Assembly: GCA_030425205.1 (NCBI GenBank)
Contig: JAUIAP010000004.1
Location: forward strand, 186,001 to 250,000
DNA length: 64,000 nt
Reading direction: 5' to 3'
Source of the DNA: Anaerolineae bacterium
GTDB taxonomy: Bacteria; Chloroflexota; Anaerolineae; Promineifilales; Promineifilaceae
Below the pieces are notes generated by a model. It did no database searches. It was given only the letters and a program-made list of their open reading frames with translations, and was not told the DNA's origin. Positions 34,630 to 43,197 of this stretch are shown here, piece by piece. Position 1 is the first letter of the stretch, and each line of letters begins with the position of its first letter. A program made the position numbers and the translations under genes.

Positions 34630-34965
34630 TTAGGTTTCGGCCGAAACTGCCTTCTTTTTCTTCTCACTCTTCTTTTCAGCTTTTTTCTCAGCTTTCGTAT
34701 CCGATTTTGCGTCGGCCTTTGTATCTGTGGTGCTGTCGGAGCTTGACTCCGATTTCCCATTACTTGCGGGGGTCGTTGTACTTTTCTTGCTTTTGCTATC
34801 GTTAATATAAAAGCCAGACCCTTTGAACACAATCCCCACCGAATTGACCACTTTGCGGACTTCTTCACCACAAACGATACACTCGGTCAACGGAGCGTCG
34901 GAAAATTTTTGTTTCTTCTCAAAAACGTGTTCGTTTGGAATACATTTGTAGACGTAAGTTGGCAT
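34630..34965 (-). CDS. FmdB-family zinc-ribbon protein with charged repetitive tail
   Basis: The 111-residue protein opens MPTYVYKCIPNEHVFEKKQKF and has CIVCGEEVRKVVNSVGIVFKGSGFYINDS, the FmdB regulatory-protein pattern. The family usually binds zinc through four Cys; here the first half offers Cys8 and His13 in place of a CxxC pair. The last 50 residues are a Lys/Ser/Asp-rich low-complexity tail (KADAKSDTKAEKKAEKKSEKK). AAGGG precedes the start. FmdB proteins regulate transcription in some methylotrophs, but most are of unknown function. Confidence 0.88.
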   Translation of the reverse strand: MPTYVYKCIPNEHVFEKKQKFSDAPLTECIVCGEEVRKVVNSVGIVFKGSGFYINDSKSKKSTTTPASNGKSESSSDSTTDTKADAKSDTKAEKKAEKKSEKKKKAVSAET

Positions 34966-35090
34966 TCTTTATCCCTTCAGCAAAATGATTTTCAGCTCGT
35001 AAGTGTAGCCAACATGCGTAAGCACCACATAAAATTTAGACCGCAATCGACACAAACCGCATCCGCGCAAACCTATGCCTAACAAACACG

Positions 35091-35145
35091 GGAGCGCGAC
35101 CAGCTTGGTCGCTTCTTTAACAGGCGACCAAGCTGGTCGCGCTCC
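35091..35145. repeat. Long hairpin repeat, 22-bp perfect arms
   Basis: The arms 35091-35112 and 35124-35145 are perfect complements around an 11-nt loop. Each arm itself contains the palindromic core GCGACCAGCTTGGTCGC. It lies between the minus-strand genes recN and fmdB, 15 bp from the recN stop, and could terminate recN transcription. Related shorter hairpins are at 24397-24421 and 39332-39356. Confidence 0.8.
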
Positions 35146-35160
35146 ATAACAATAACTTGA

Positions 35161-36903
35161 TCACGCCGTCCCGCGCACACGCAGCTTTGTAGCAGCCGCC
35201 TTATCCAAAATTGCTGCCGCGCCACCACGTGCGTGTTTAATATCCGTCCCAATCATGGCGGCGAGTTCATTGATACGATCGGTACTTTCGAGTTGCGCGA
35301 TGGCGGTACGGGTGCGACCGTTGTGAATATCTTTACGCACATGGAAGTGGCGATCTCCATATCCCGCGAGCTGTGGCAGATGGGTCACAACGATTACCTG
35401 ATGATCGGCCACGGCTGTGAGTCCCCACAATTTTTGACCAACCGTCTCACCAATCCGCCCACCAATCCCCTGATCGATTTCATCAAATATTAGCGTTGGC
35501 GTGTCATCGACTGCCGCCAGAGCCGTTTTGAGCGCAAGCATGATGCGTGCCGTTTCGCCACCGCTGGCAACCTTGGCCATCGGCTTGAGCGGCTCACCGG
35601 GATTGGTCGAGAGCAAAAACTCTGCTCGGTCAAAGCCACTTTGATCGAAGGCCAGCCGCTTGTCGCCCACATAGATGCCAGTTGGATCGGCGACCGTCTG
35701 GAATTCAACTTCAAATTGCGCGGTCATTCGCAAGTCGCCTAACTCTTGTTCGATTGTAGAGGCGAGCTTTTTGGCTGCCACCTTGCGTTTCTCAGACAAG
35801 GCTGCCGCAAGCTTGCCAATTTTGCGCAGATATTTTTCGATCTCAATCTTTAGCTCTTCTGTCCGTTCCCCACTGCGCTCAAACTTATTAAGCTCCGCCG
35901 CTTGTTCATCACGATAGAGCAGGATTTCGTCGATGGTTTCGCCATATTTGCGTTTGAGATTGTTGATCAGCTCGATGCGTTCCTCCGCCTCCGCTAAGCG
36001 TTCGGGATCAAATTCGAGCGAATCACCATAGTCAGAGACCTCACGCGCAATGTCGTCTAGCTCTTCGACTAAGGCGGTCACGCGGGCGGCAAGTTCGTTT
36101 TGTGAGTCATCGAGACGGGCAAGGCCGGTTAGGGCGCGTTCTACTTGGTTGAGGAGGTCGATGGCCGAAGGGATTTCGTCATCTTCGTTGAGCATGATGG
36201 CGGCCGCTTCGGCCGAATAGCGCATCAACGATTCAACATTCCCCAACCGCTTGCGTTCGCCCTTTAGTTCCTCTTCTTCACCCGGTCGCAACGCCGCCGC
36301 GTCGATCTCCTTGACTTGGAATGTCAGCATGTCGATGCGTTGGGCGATGGCGCGTTCGTCTTGCTGCAACGACGCCAGCTCTTTTTGCAGTAGGCGTAGG
36401 TCCGCAACTTCCTGGCCCAATGCCTCCCGTTCACGCACTAGGTTGGCATAGCGATCCAACAGAGGGAGATGAGATTTGGGGCGCAGAAGGCTGAGATGGG
36501 ACCCTTGTCCGTGAATGTCGATCAGATTTTCGCCGAGCTCCTGCAAAATTTTGGTGCTGACGCGGGAGCCGTTGACCCGTGAGACGGTGCCACCATTTGC
36601 CTTAACCTCGCGCACGATGACCAGTTCTTCAGCGTTGTCGTCGATCTCTTCTGTTTCGAGAATCGGCCGAATTAACGTCTGTAAGCGCTCATCCAAACGA
36701 AAGGTAGCCTCAATAGACGCCCCTTTTGTCTCGGCGCGAATCATGGAACGATCGGCCCGACCGCCCAAAATGAGCATTATTCCGTCTAAAATGATCGACT
36801 TGCCTGCGCCTGTCTCACCCGTCAACACGTTGAAACCCGGTGTGATCGGCAGACGCAACTCATCAATAATTGCAAAATTGCGAATGTACAGTTCTGTTAG
36901 CAT
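35161..36903 (-). CDS. recN: DNA repair protein RecN
   Basis: Start at MLTELYIRNFAIIDELRL (36903), the usual RecN opening; length 580 residues. Walker A is GETGAGKSIILDGIMLILG (about 31-49). Long coiled-coil arms follow. The signature and Walker B region are VASGGETARIMLALKTAL and PTLIFDEIDQGIGGRIGETV, then the D-loop and VTHLPQLAGYGDRHFHV. RecN is an SMC-like ATPase that helps double-strand break repair by recombination. It is a single-gene unit here with a repeat-rich upstream region (tandem GCAACTTGC-type words at 36940-36965). Confidence 0.96.
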   Translation of the reverse strand: MLTELYIRNFAIIDELRLPITPGFNVLTGETGAGKSIILDGIMLILGGRADRSMIRAETKGASIEATFRLDERLQTLIRPILETEEIDDNAEELVIVREVKANGGTVSRVNGSRVSTKILQELGENLIDIHGQGSHLSLLRPKSHLPLLDRYANLVREREALGQEVADLRLLQKELASLQQDERAIAQRIDMLTFQVKEIDAAALRPGEEEELKGERKRLGNVESLMRYSAEAAAIMLNEDDEIPSAIDLLNQVERALTGLARLDDSQNELAARVTALVEELDDIAREVSDYGDSLEFDPERLAEAEERIELINNLKRKYGETIDEILLYRDEQAAELNKFERSGERTEELKIEIEKYLRKIGKLAAALSEKRKVAAKKLASTIEQELGDLRMTAQFEVEFQTVADPTGIYVGDKRLAFDQSGFDRAEFLLSTNPGEPLKPMAKVASGGETARIMLALKTALAAVDDTPTLIFDEIDQGIGGRIGETVGQKLWGLTAVADHQVIVVTHLPQLAGYGDRHFHVRKDIHNGRTRTAIAQLESTDRINELAAMIGTDIKHARGGAAAILDKAAATKLRVRGTA

Positions 36904-37000
36904 AAAAAGTGGCTGGTGGCTAGTGGCTCGTAAGGTCTGACCTGCAACTTGCAACTTGCGACCTGCAACTAAAAGTTTTCATTACCCATAATGTTACCGC

Positions 37001-37006
37001 TATAAT
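37001..37006 (+). promoter_or_regulatory. -10 box of the CapA gene, leaderless type
   Basis: TATAAT ends 6 bases before GTG 37013. No good -35 hexamer is visible (TTTTCA at 36977 is weak). An ATG two bases upstream of the GTG lies in another frame, so a leaderless transcript starting there would have to use GTG. Confidence 0.45.
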
Positions 37007-37012
37007 CCCAAT

Positions 37013-38206
37013 GTGCGAAAGTTTGTGCTGTATTTCTGCTTTTTTCTATGCACGTCGGCCTGTACGGGGCGGTTACCGCTCCCCGAACCAGCATCTGCCA
37101 TTCCGCTGCAAGCCACAATTGCACCTACGCCACACCCCACTAAGCGTCCCACAGCAGCGATCACGCCAACGGCAACTGCGGCCATACCGACAAGCACGCT
37201 GCCACCGACCAACACGCCAACCGTTCAACCGACAGACACCCCCCTACCAACGGCGACACCGACCATCACGCCAACACCAACCCCTGAGACGGTTTCACTG
37301 GCATTCGTGGGCGACATCATGCTAGCGCGGCGTTTGGGGGCTGCAATTCTGGCAGGCGATGTCGATTATCCATTTGGCGATGTAGATGAGGCATTGCGTT
37401 CGGCCGATTATACCATCGGCAACCTCGAAACCGCGCTCGCACATGATGGCACACCTGCCCCCAAAGCATACACCTTTCTGTCGCCACCAGCAGCCGCACC
37501 CGTTTTGGCCGATGCGGGCTTTGATCTGTTGACTCTGGCAAACAACCACGCGCTCGACTATGGCATCCAATCGCTACACGAAGGAATCGCGCATTTAGCG
37601 GCTGAGGGGATTGCGGCGATAGGTGCGGGAAGTGATGCATCGGCAGCGCACGCTCCCCACCTAGTCACAATCAACGGCATTCGTCTGGGCTTTTTGAGTT
37701 ATGTCAATGTGCCTGTTGAATGGCGCGGTTTTGACACGGCCGTATGGACGGCGACGGAGAATGCATCGGGGTTGGCGTGGGGGACGGTTGCGGGAATTTC
37801 GGCCGATGTTGCCACCCTCACCCCCACAGTCGATCACGTCATTGTCGTCCTGCATAGTGGGTATGAGTACCAAGAAACGCCTAGCCCCGTTCAGTTTGAA
37901 CTTTCGCACGCCGCAATTAATGCCGGTGCAACCCTTGTCGTTGGCCATCACGCGCACGTCTTGCAAGGGGTCGAAAGCAATGAAAACGGCACGATTGTCT
38001 ATGGATTGGGCAACTTCGCCTTTGACATCAACGAAAGCGGGCGCAGTGCGATTTTACACATCACCCTTGCAAAAGATGGCTTGACCGACCTTACATTCAC
38101 GCCCGTGCATGTCCAAATCGACGGCAAGCCATTTATTCCAGACCCAATACAACAAGGCGCGATTCTCGACCTCATCCACGAAATGTCGCTACGCTTAAAA
38201 GAATAG
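37013..38206 (+). CDS. CapA-family metallophosphatase-like lipoprotein
   Basis: Starting at GTG 37013 the 397-residue protein has a lipoprotein-like signal (FFLCTSACTG). A Thr/Pro linker (about 40-92) with PTNTPTVQPTDT units follows, then a CapA/PgsA domain (about 96-360). Motifs are FVGDIMLARR, IGNLETAL, LLTLANNHALDYG, VVLHSGYEY and VVGHHAHVLQGVE, which together form the metal site of the calcineurin-like fold. CapA proteins take part in poly-gamma-glutamate capsule synthesis in Bacillus, but most distant members have no proven role. It converges on hisC with 11 bp between the stops. Confidence 0.9.
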   Translation: MRKFVLYFCFFLCTSACTGRLPLPEPASAIPLQATIAPTPHPTKRPTAAITPTATAAIPTSTLPPTNTPTVQPTDTPLPTATPTITPTPTPETVSLAFVGDIMLARRLGAAILAGDVDYPFGDVDEALRSADYTIGNLETALAHDGTPAPKAYTFLSPPAAAPVLADAGFDLLTLANNHALDYGIQSLHEGIAHLAAEGIAAIGAGSDASAAHAPHLVTINGIRLGFLSYVNVPVEWRGFDTAVWTATENASGLAWGTVAGISADVATLTPTVDHVIVVLHSGYEYQETPSPVQFELSHAAINAGATLVVGHHAHVLQGVESNENGTIVYGLGNFAFDINESGRSAILHITLAKDGLTDLTFTPVHVQIDGKPFIPDPIQQGAILDLIHEMSLRLKE

Positions 38207-38217
38207 CACAGTCAACT

Positions 38218-39318
38218 TTATGTACTCTGTTGGCAACTTTGCAACGCTGCGACGAGCCGATCTGTGTCCTGCGGTCGTCCCGCGCTGATGCGGATGCAGT
38301 TATCGACACCCGGTTTGGCGAAGTAGCGCACAAGAACGCCGTGCTGCTCTAGCTCTTTCTTTAGTTCCCCCGCATCACGCCCCTCCACTTTGAACAGTAC
38401 GAAATTGGAGTGGCTGGGATAGGGCTTGAGAAATTCAAATTGGGCGAGTTGTTCGACCATGCGCTTGCGTTCGGTAACGATGCGGGTCGTTTTATCGGTG
38501 AGCCATGCTTGATCATGCAGTGCGCCACGGGCGGCAAGATCGGCCGAAACAGTCACATTATAAGGCTGCTTAATCTTCATGATGTGCGGAATCAACCACG
38601 TCGGAAACCCACCATACCCAATCCGCAACCCTGCCAAGCCCGCCAATTTACTAAACGTTCGCAAGACGACTAAGTTGTCATATTCAAGCGTCCAACCAAT
38701 CCGCGATTGAACGCCCGTAAACTCGACATACGCCTCATCCAGCACAACCAGCACAGGCAGTTTAAGCAATCGTCGTACTGTCGCATCTGCAATCACGCTT
38801 CCATCGGGATTGTTGGGGGAACAAAGAAACAACACTTTCGCATTATTTTCCAGCACGGCCTTCTCGATACCAGCGACATCTAATTCAAACTGCGCATCAC
38901 GCCAAACTTGGACATATTGACCTGCGTTGACGTGCGTCGAGAATGGATACATGCCAAAGCTGGGCGGGCAATCGACGACGCAATCATCGGGGGCCACGAC
39001 GACACGCAAGACGAGGTCGATCAACTCATCTGCACCCAATCCGCAAATAATGCGCTCTTTGGGATAGGTGAGAAATTCGCTCAACGCTTCACGCAACTTG
39101 TTTGCTTCGGGATCTGGATAGATATGGAAGTAGCGACCTTGTTTCATCCATTCGAGCGCGGTCGGTGCGGCTCCATACGGGTTTTCATTAGCGTCCAATT
39201 TGACGATGTCGTCAGGATCGCGCCCCAAACGGCGCGACAACACCTCGAACGGCACAATCGGTTTATAGGCGGGCATTTCGACAATATCTGGGCGTACCCA
39301 TGTTGCAAAGTTGGTCAT
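38218..39318 (-). CDS. hisC: Histidinol-phosphate aminotransferase
   Basis: The 366-residue PLP enzyme has LDANENPYGAAP near the N-terminus and the substrate-binding LCSPNNPDGS. LVVLDEAYVEF carries the PLP-contacting Asp. LRTFSKLAGLAGLRIGYG holds the Lys that binds PLP. It converts imidazole-acetol phosphate to L-histidinol phosphate. It is the last gene of the his unit, 46 bp after the racemase, with a 25-nt hairpin repeat in the gap that may lower its expression. Confidence 0.94.
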   Translation of the reverse strand: MTNFATWVRPDIVEMPAYKPIVPFEVLSRRLGRDPDDIVKLDANENPYGAAPTALEWMKQGRYFHIYPDPEANKLREALSEFLTYPKERIICGLGADELIDLVLRVVVAPDDCVVDCPPSFGMYPFSTHVNAGQYVQVWRDAQFELDVAGIEKAVLENNAKVLFLCSPNNPDGSVIADATVRRLLKLPVLVVLDEAYVEFTGVQSRIGWTLEYDNLVVLRTFSKLAGLAGLRIGYGGFPTWLIPHIMKIKQPYNVTVSADLAARGALHDQAWLTDKTTRIVTERKRMVEQLAQFEFLKPYPSHSNFVLFKVEGRDAGELKKELEQHGVLVRYFAKPGVDNCIRISAGRPQDTDRLVAALQSCQQST

Positions 39319-39331
39319 AGAAGTTCGTGCA

Positions 39332-39356
39332 GAGCGCGATCAGCTTGGTCGCGCTC
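39332..39356. repeat. Hairpin repeat inside the his operon
   Basis: GAGCGCGAT...GTCGCGCTC around a CAGCTTG core, a member of the GAGCGCGACCA family. It fills most of the 46-bp gap between the racemase and hisC genes. Confidence 0.7.
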
Positions 39357-39364
39357 GCAGCGGA

Positions 39365-40054
39365 TCAGGAAAGTGCAAAGGCGACGGCGGCCTCCGCATG
39401 ACAATAGACGGTGTCAAAAAGTGGCAGGTCGGTATCTGATGGCTTAACAAGCATCGGGATTTCAGTGCAGGCCAATAACATGCCTTCTGCCCCTCGGTGG
39501 TTGAGAGCCTGCATGATTTCGACATATTTTGCACGACTGGCGGGCGAAAATTTGTTTAAGACCAGTTCACCATAAATGATGTCGTGAATGGCGGTGCGCT
39601 CGTCGTCGTTGGGTCGCATGACGGTTAACCCGTTGGCGACAAAACGATCATAAAGGAACGCCTTTTCCATTGTGTAGCGCGTCCCCAACAAAGCCACCGT
39701 TTGCAAGCCGCGTGCAATGACAGCGGCGGCCGTTGCGTCTGCAATGTGGATGAGCGGTATAGAAATTGCTGCCTCGACGACAGGGGCGACGTTGTGCATC
39801 GTATTGGTGGCAATCAAGATGCAATCGGCTCCTGCGCCTTCGAGTCGCTGTGCGATTTCAGTCAGTCGCCGACCCATGCCAGCCCAGTCCTCTGCCTCTT
39901 GCAGTGCTTCGATGGGGGCAAAATCGACGGAATGGAGGAGAATTTCGGCCGAATGGCTCCCGCCCAGTTTCTCCGCGACCATTTCGTTGATATAGCGGTA
40001 GTAATCTTGGGTAGAGACCCAACTCATACCGCCGATGATTCCGATTGTCTTCAT
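39365..40054 (-). CDS. Aspartate/glutamate racemase family protein (YgeA/RacX-like)
   Basis: The 229-residue protein starts MKTIGIIGGMSWVSTQDYYRYIN and carries LIATNTMHNVAP and LLACTEIPMLV. In two-Cys racemases both blocks have Cys. Here the first has Thr, as in the YgeA branch of the Asp/Glu racemase superfamily, while the second Cys is kept. It may interconvert D- and L-amino acids with preference unknown. Its start overlaps the hisD stop by 4 bp, so it is translated within the his operon, which is unusual company for this family. Confidence 0.88.
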   Translation of the reverse strand: MKTIGIIGGMSWVSTQDYYRYINEMVAEKLGGSHSAEILLHSVDFAPIEALQEAEDWAGMGRRLTEIAQRLEGAGADCILIATNTMHNVAPVVEAAISIPLIHIADATAAAVIARGLQTVALLGTRYTMEKAFLYDRFVANGLTVMRPNDDERTAIHDIIYGELVLNKFSPASRAKYVEIMQALNHRGAEGMLLACTEIPMLVKPSDTDLPLFDTVYCHAEAAVAFALS

Positions 40055-41412
40055 TGTTTTGCTCCAACAACTCGGTACTGCGCGGCGTTGGCGTGACCAT
40101 CCAGCCCCTCAGCCAGCGCGATCTGCGCGGCAATCGGACTCAATTCGGCCGAAATTTCATCATCCAACATCACAATACTGCTGATCTTGACAAAGTCCAT
40201 CACGTTCACGGGCGAGGCAAACCGCGCCGTCGCGCCCGTTGGCATGATATGGCTTGGCCCCGCCACATAGTCCCCCAACACTTCGAACGACCGTTCTCCA
40301 ACAAACAGCCCTCCTGCGTTCGGAATGCTGTCAATCCACTGCTCAGGGTTTTCAGTCGCTATGCAGGTATGCTCGGCCGCAAAATCGCTTGCCAACGCGC
40401 ACGCTTGCGCCACGTCTGTAGTCAGCACGATCCCGCTCTGCATCGCCAATGATTGCGCAATAATCTCTGCTCGGGTGCGTTGCTCCACCTGTCGGCCGAT
40501 TTCAACTTGGACCGCCTCTGCCAGACTTTGCGAAGGTGTAAACAAAATTGCCGTCGCCAATACGTCATGTTCCGCTTGTGCAATCAGGTCGGCGGCAATC
40601 CATGCGGGATCGGCCGAATCATCCGCCACAACGACCGTCTCTGTCGGCCCATAGATGCCGTCAATCCCGACAATCCCATAGACTTCGCGCTTTGCCAGTG
40701 TCGTATAAAGTCCGCCCGCGCCAACAATTTTATCGACGCGCCCAATCGTCTGCGTGCCAAACGCCAACGCTCCAATCGCTTGTGCGCCGCCAACGGCATA
40801 CAGCTCATCAACTCCCGCCACCGCTGCCGCTGCCAAGATTACGTCGGGAATGTTGCCATGCTCATCAGGCGGTGTCACTGCGACAATTTCTTGCACGCCT
40901 GCAACGCGCGCAGGGATCGCGGCCATCAACAGTGATGAGGGCAATGGCGCCGTCCCGCCCGGCACATAAACACCCACCCGCGCAATCGCCGTCACGCGCT
41001 GCCCCAACGTGCCGCCTAGCGTCGCCGTTGTCCAGTTTGGCAAGGGTTGCAACGCATGAAACGCGCGAATGCGTTCGGCCGCAAATTCCAACGCCTGCAA
41101 CAGCTCAGGTTTGATCCGCGCTTTGGCGTCCATCGCTTGCGCCATACGATTTTTATTCGGGGTATGATGTTCAGGCGTTGATTGTGATTGTTGGTAGTTG
41201 TCTAGTTTAGCTGTCCAGTCGCTGACAGCGGCATCACCACGCACGCGAATATCGCGCAAAATGTGGTGGACACCCTCAGCAGGGGTCAGCGGTTTGCCAT
41301 AGATTCGTGTGGCAAATGCTTTCTGCGCATCACTCATTTCACCAAATTCAAAGGTTGCTGAGCGATCCAGAATCGTCTTGTGTGCCTCTTCGACCGTGTA
41401 AATCTTTATCAT
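40051..41412 (-). CDS. hisD: Histidinol dehydrogenase
   Basis: The 453-residue protein shows the HisD blocks RVGVYVPGGTAPLPSSLLMA, VDKIVGAGGLYTTLAKREVYG, ADDSADPAWIAADLIAQAEHD and VGERSFEVLGDYVAGPSHIMPTGATARFASP. These include the catalytic Glu/His and zinc ligands. It oxidises L-histidinol to L-histidine in two NAD-dependent steps. Both ends overlap neighbours by 4 bp (hisG upstream, racemase downstream). The N-terminal 100 residues are slightly longer than usual, with an insert near NYQQSQSTPEHHTP. Confidence 0.95.
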   Translation of the reverse strand: MIKIYTVEEAHKTILDRSATFEFGEMSDAQKAFATRIYGKPLTPAEGVHHILRDIRVRGDAAVSDWTAKLDNYQQSQSTPEHHTPNKNRMAQAMDAKARIKPELLQALEFAAERIRAFHALQPLPNWTTATLGGTLGQRVTAIARVGVYVPGGTAPLPSSLLMAAIPARVAGVQEIVAVTPPDEHGNIPDVILAAAAVAGVDELYAVGGAQAIGALAFGTQTIGRVDKIVGAGGLYTTLAKREVYGIVGIDGIYGPTETVVVADDSADPAWIAADLIAQAEHDVLATAILFTPSQSLAEAVQVEIGRQVEQRTRAEIIAQSLAMQSGIVLTTDVAQACALASDFAAEHTCIATENPEQWIDSIPNAGGLFVGERSFEVLGDYVAGPSHIMPTGATARFASPVNVMDFVKISSIVMLDDEISAELSPIAAQIALAEGLDGHANAAQYRVVGAKQ

Positions 41413-42407
41413 CGTTCCAAAGCCTCTATCATCGCCCGATATCTGACAGGCTCTTCTTCAAAAATAAACAACGCGGGTGTGACAATCACGCCACTGCCGC
41501 CAATTGAGCGCAGGGCGGCAATCGTCTTGTCAAGCTCACGTCGATTGACCGCAATGCTAATCGAAAACCAGCGTTTTCCCTCGCCATTACGTGTGTAGAC
41601 GGGTGCAATCGTCGGGCCGCGCAGACCCGACAATTCACTATGCGAAAACATGTTTTCTGCCACAGCTTCGGCCGATTCGCCACGCATATTCGCCACAATC
41701 ATGACGCTCTCTTTTGCACGCAGATGCGCCTCGATATTTTCGAGCAGCGTTCGTGCAAACGTCAATACATCCGCCCGCTCACGTAAAGCCGCACGATTGG
41801 CGACCAGCACAGACTGCGAGCGCAAAATTTCGCCTTCAGATAGCTGGGTCAATCCGTTCTCGCGCAGCGTCACGCCCGACGACACCAGATCGACGATCAC
41901 GTCGGCAAACCCGATCATCGGCGCAATTTCTAGCGTTCCCTCCGCATCGATCAGGCGATAGTTGGCAATGTCGTGACTTTCTAAAAATTGACCTGTCAAC
42001 TGTGGAAACTTGGTCGCAATGCGCAGCGGTGTGTCCAACTGTTGTGCTCGCGCGCGCAAATCCGCGACGCTTTCGATGCCCGATTCGTTGGGCGCAGCCA
42101 AATTGATCGTACATTTGCCAAATCCCAGCGCATCATGCAGCACCAACGTCTTTTCCTCATGTCCAAAATTTTTCTCCACCAGTACGTCATAACCCGTGAT
42201 GCCGAAATCGAGGCTGCCCTGTCGTACCCCTGTGGCAATATCGCCGGGACGCTGCAAAATCACTTGCACATTGGGCTTGCTCGGAATGGTGGCGATGTAT
42301 TGGCGGGTATTCGGCCGATATATTCGTAACCCGCACCGCTCCAAAAACGCAAATGACTCTTCGGCAAGACGACCTTTGCTTGGTAATGCCAATCGAATTT
42401 TTCTCAT
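41409..42407 (-). CDS. hisG: ATP phosphoribosyltransferase, long form
   Basis: The 332-residue protein begins IRLALPSKGRLAEESFAFL and has LDFGITGYDVLVEK and FADVIVDLVSSGVTLRENGL, the PRPP-binding region. Its length, with the last 80 residues (SGLRGPTIAPVYTR...) forming the regulatory domain, indicates the long HisG form that needs no HisZ and is inhibited by histidine. It catalyses the first step of histidine synthesis and is the first structural gene after the attenuator. No clear ribosome site precedes the ATG at 42407. Confidence 0.95.
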   Translation of the reverse strand: MRKIRLALPSKGRLAEESFAFLERCGLRIYRPNTRQYIATIPSKPNVQVILQRPGDIATGVRQGSLDFGITGYDVLVEKNFGHEEKTLVLHDALGFGKCTINLAAPNESGIESVADLRARAQQLDTPLRIATKFPQLTGQFLESHDIANYRLIDAEGTLEIAPMIGFADVIVDLVSSGVTLRENGLTQLSEGEILRSQSVLVANRAALRERADVLTFARTLLENIEAHLRAKESVMIVANMRGESAEAVAENMFSHSELSGLRGPTIAPVYTRNGEGKRWFSISIAVNRRELDKTIAALRSIGGSGVIVTPALFIFEEEPVRYRAMIEALER

Positions 42408-42483
42408 GCAATGACAAATGGCTGGTGGCTATTGGCTCATAAAATGTCAATTTCTTACGAGCCAAGAGCGACTAAACCACGAT

Positions 42484-42520
42484 AAACAAAAACGCTCTTC
42501 CCAAAACCTGAGAAGAGCGT
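42484..42520 (-). terminator. Attenuator terminator of the his operon
   Basis: On the minus strand ACGCTCTTC (42520-42512), an 11-nt loop, GAAGAGCGT (42500-42492) and TTTTTGTTT. The 9-bp stem is perfect and is followed directly by the U-run. It lies 37 nt after the His leader peptide stop and about 80 nt before hisG. Its position makes it the switchable terminator of a his attenuator rather than an ordinary terminator. Confidence 0.88.
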
Positions 42521-42557
42521 CCAACTTTTTCAAATACACAACGTAATGACTCACCAT

Positions 42558-42611
42558 TCAGGCAGAATTTTCCGATTTATGATGATGAGCGTGATGCGTT
42601 GCGTTTAACAT
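42558..42611 (-). CDS. hisL: Histidine operon leader peptide (MLNATHHAHHHKSENSA)
   Basis: A 17-codon frame from ATG 42611 to TGA 42558-42560. Five of six consecutive codons (6, 7, 9, 10, 11) are His (CAT or CAC). In the his operons of enteric bacteria a ribosome stalled at such codons changes the RNA fold so that a downstream terminator does not form. Here codons 9-11 (CTCATCAT) can pair with ATGGTGAG (42557-42550), and CGCAACG (42603-42597) can pair with CGTTGTG (42543-42537). These two pairings nest into one pause-type hairpin that covers the His codons. The anti-terminator pairing could not be settled by eye. Homology to enteric hisL is functional analogy only. Confidence 0.9.
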   Translation of the reverse strand: MLNATHHAHHHKSENSA

Positions 42612-42618
42612 GGCGCGA

Positions 42619-42647
42619 AATATAGCACAGCGGGAAATGGGGGGCAA
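42619..42647 (-). promoter_or_regulatory. his operon promoter
   Basis: On the minus strand TTGCCC (42647-42642), 17 bp, TATATT (42624-42619), with TG one base before the -10 box (extended -10). The leader peptide ATG (42611) begins 7 bases after the -10 box, which predicts a leaderless or almost leaderless start of the leader peptide. Confidence 0.7.
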
Positions 42648-42651
42648 GCAA

Positions 42652-42679
42652 GAAAAAGCCCCGCAACTTGCGAGGCTTT
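42652..42679 (-). terminator. Terminator of the upstream small membrane protein gene
   Basis: On the minus strand AAAGCCTCGCAA, one unpaired base, TTGCGGGGCTTT, then TTTC. The 12-bp stem has one G-T pair. It insulates the his promoter from the gene at 42706-43197. Confidence 0.8.
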
Positions 42680-42705
42680 CGGGAGAGAGGAGAAAGAGAA
42701 ATTAG

Positions 42706-43197
42706 TTAGTAGTAGACGGGTTCGCGCTCCCAGCGATCCACCAGTATTGAGCTAGCAATCCAAGCGATCACGAGCATCGGGAAGAATGCACCCCATGCAC
42801 CAAACAGAAACATAAAGGCAAACAATAGGGCGAACATCGCACCGCGCATCGATTTACGCGTTTGTTTATCGACCGTCCCGTGTTGGCGATCTTCTTGCAC
42901 ACGCTGCCAATTTTTATAGGCAGGGAAGAGCAAAAATAACGCCCACCAGCTTCCTGCGCTAACCACGCCCGCACTTAATGCCCAAATCACGGCAATGACC
43001 CCGAAAAATGGCAGCCAGCGCGAACGCTCGCGTTGTTGCGTCGGTTGCGCGCCATAGGAACGCTGTGGCACATAACTCGGCCGTTCATACGTATCTGATT
43101 CTTCAATTTTGAGCGTTTCGACAAATTCTTCCGAATATAGGTCGTCTTCGTCCATCCACGCTTGTTCTTCATGTTTTAAGCGATCAATCTCATTCAT
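42706..43197 (-). CDS. Small membrane protein with acidic N-terminus, unrecognised
   Basis: The 163-residue protein has a charged cytoplasmic N-terminus (about 1-58). Two hydrophobic segments (about 60-80 and 82-95) follow, then a basic loop (YKNWQRVQEDRQHGTVDKQTRK) and a last hydrophobic pair (about 118-152). 2TM-like domains of this kind are common in Chloroflexota, but no specific family was recognised. A clear terminator follows. The 195 bp before its start contain degenerate GCTAGT/GGCTGG-type repeat DNA. Confidence 0.75.
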   Translation of the reverse strand: MNEIDRLKHEEQAWMDEDDLYSEEFVETLKIEESDTYERPSYVPQRSYGAQPTQQRERSRWLPFFGVIAVIWALSAGVVSAGSWWALFLLFPAYKNWQRVQEDRQHGTVDKQTRKSMRGAMFALLFAFMFLFGAWGAFFPMLVIAWIASSILVDRWEREPVYY

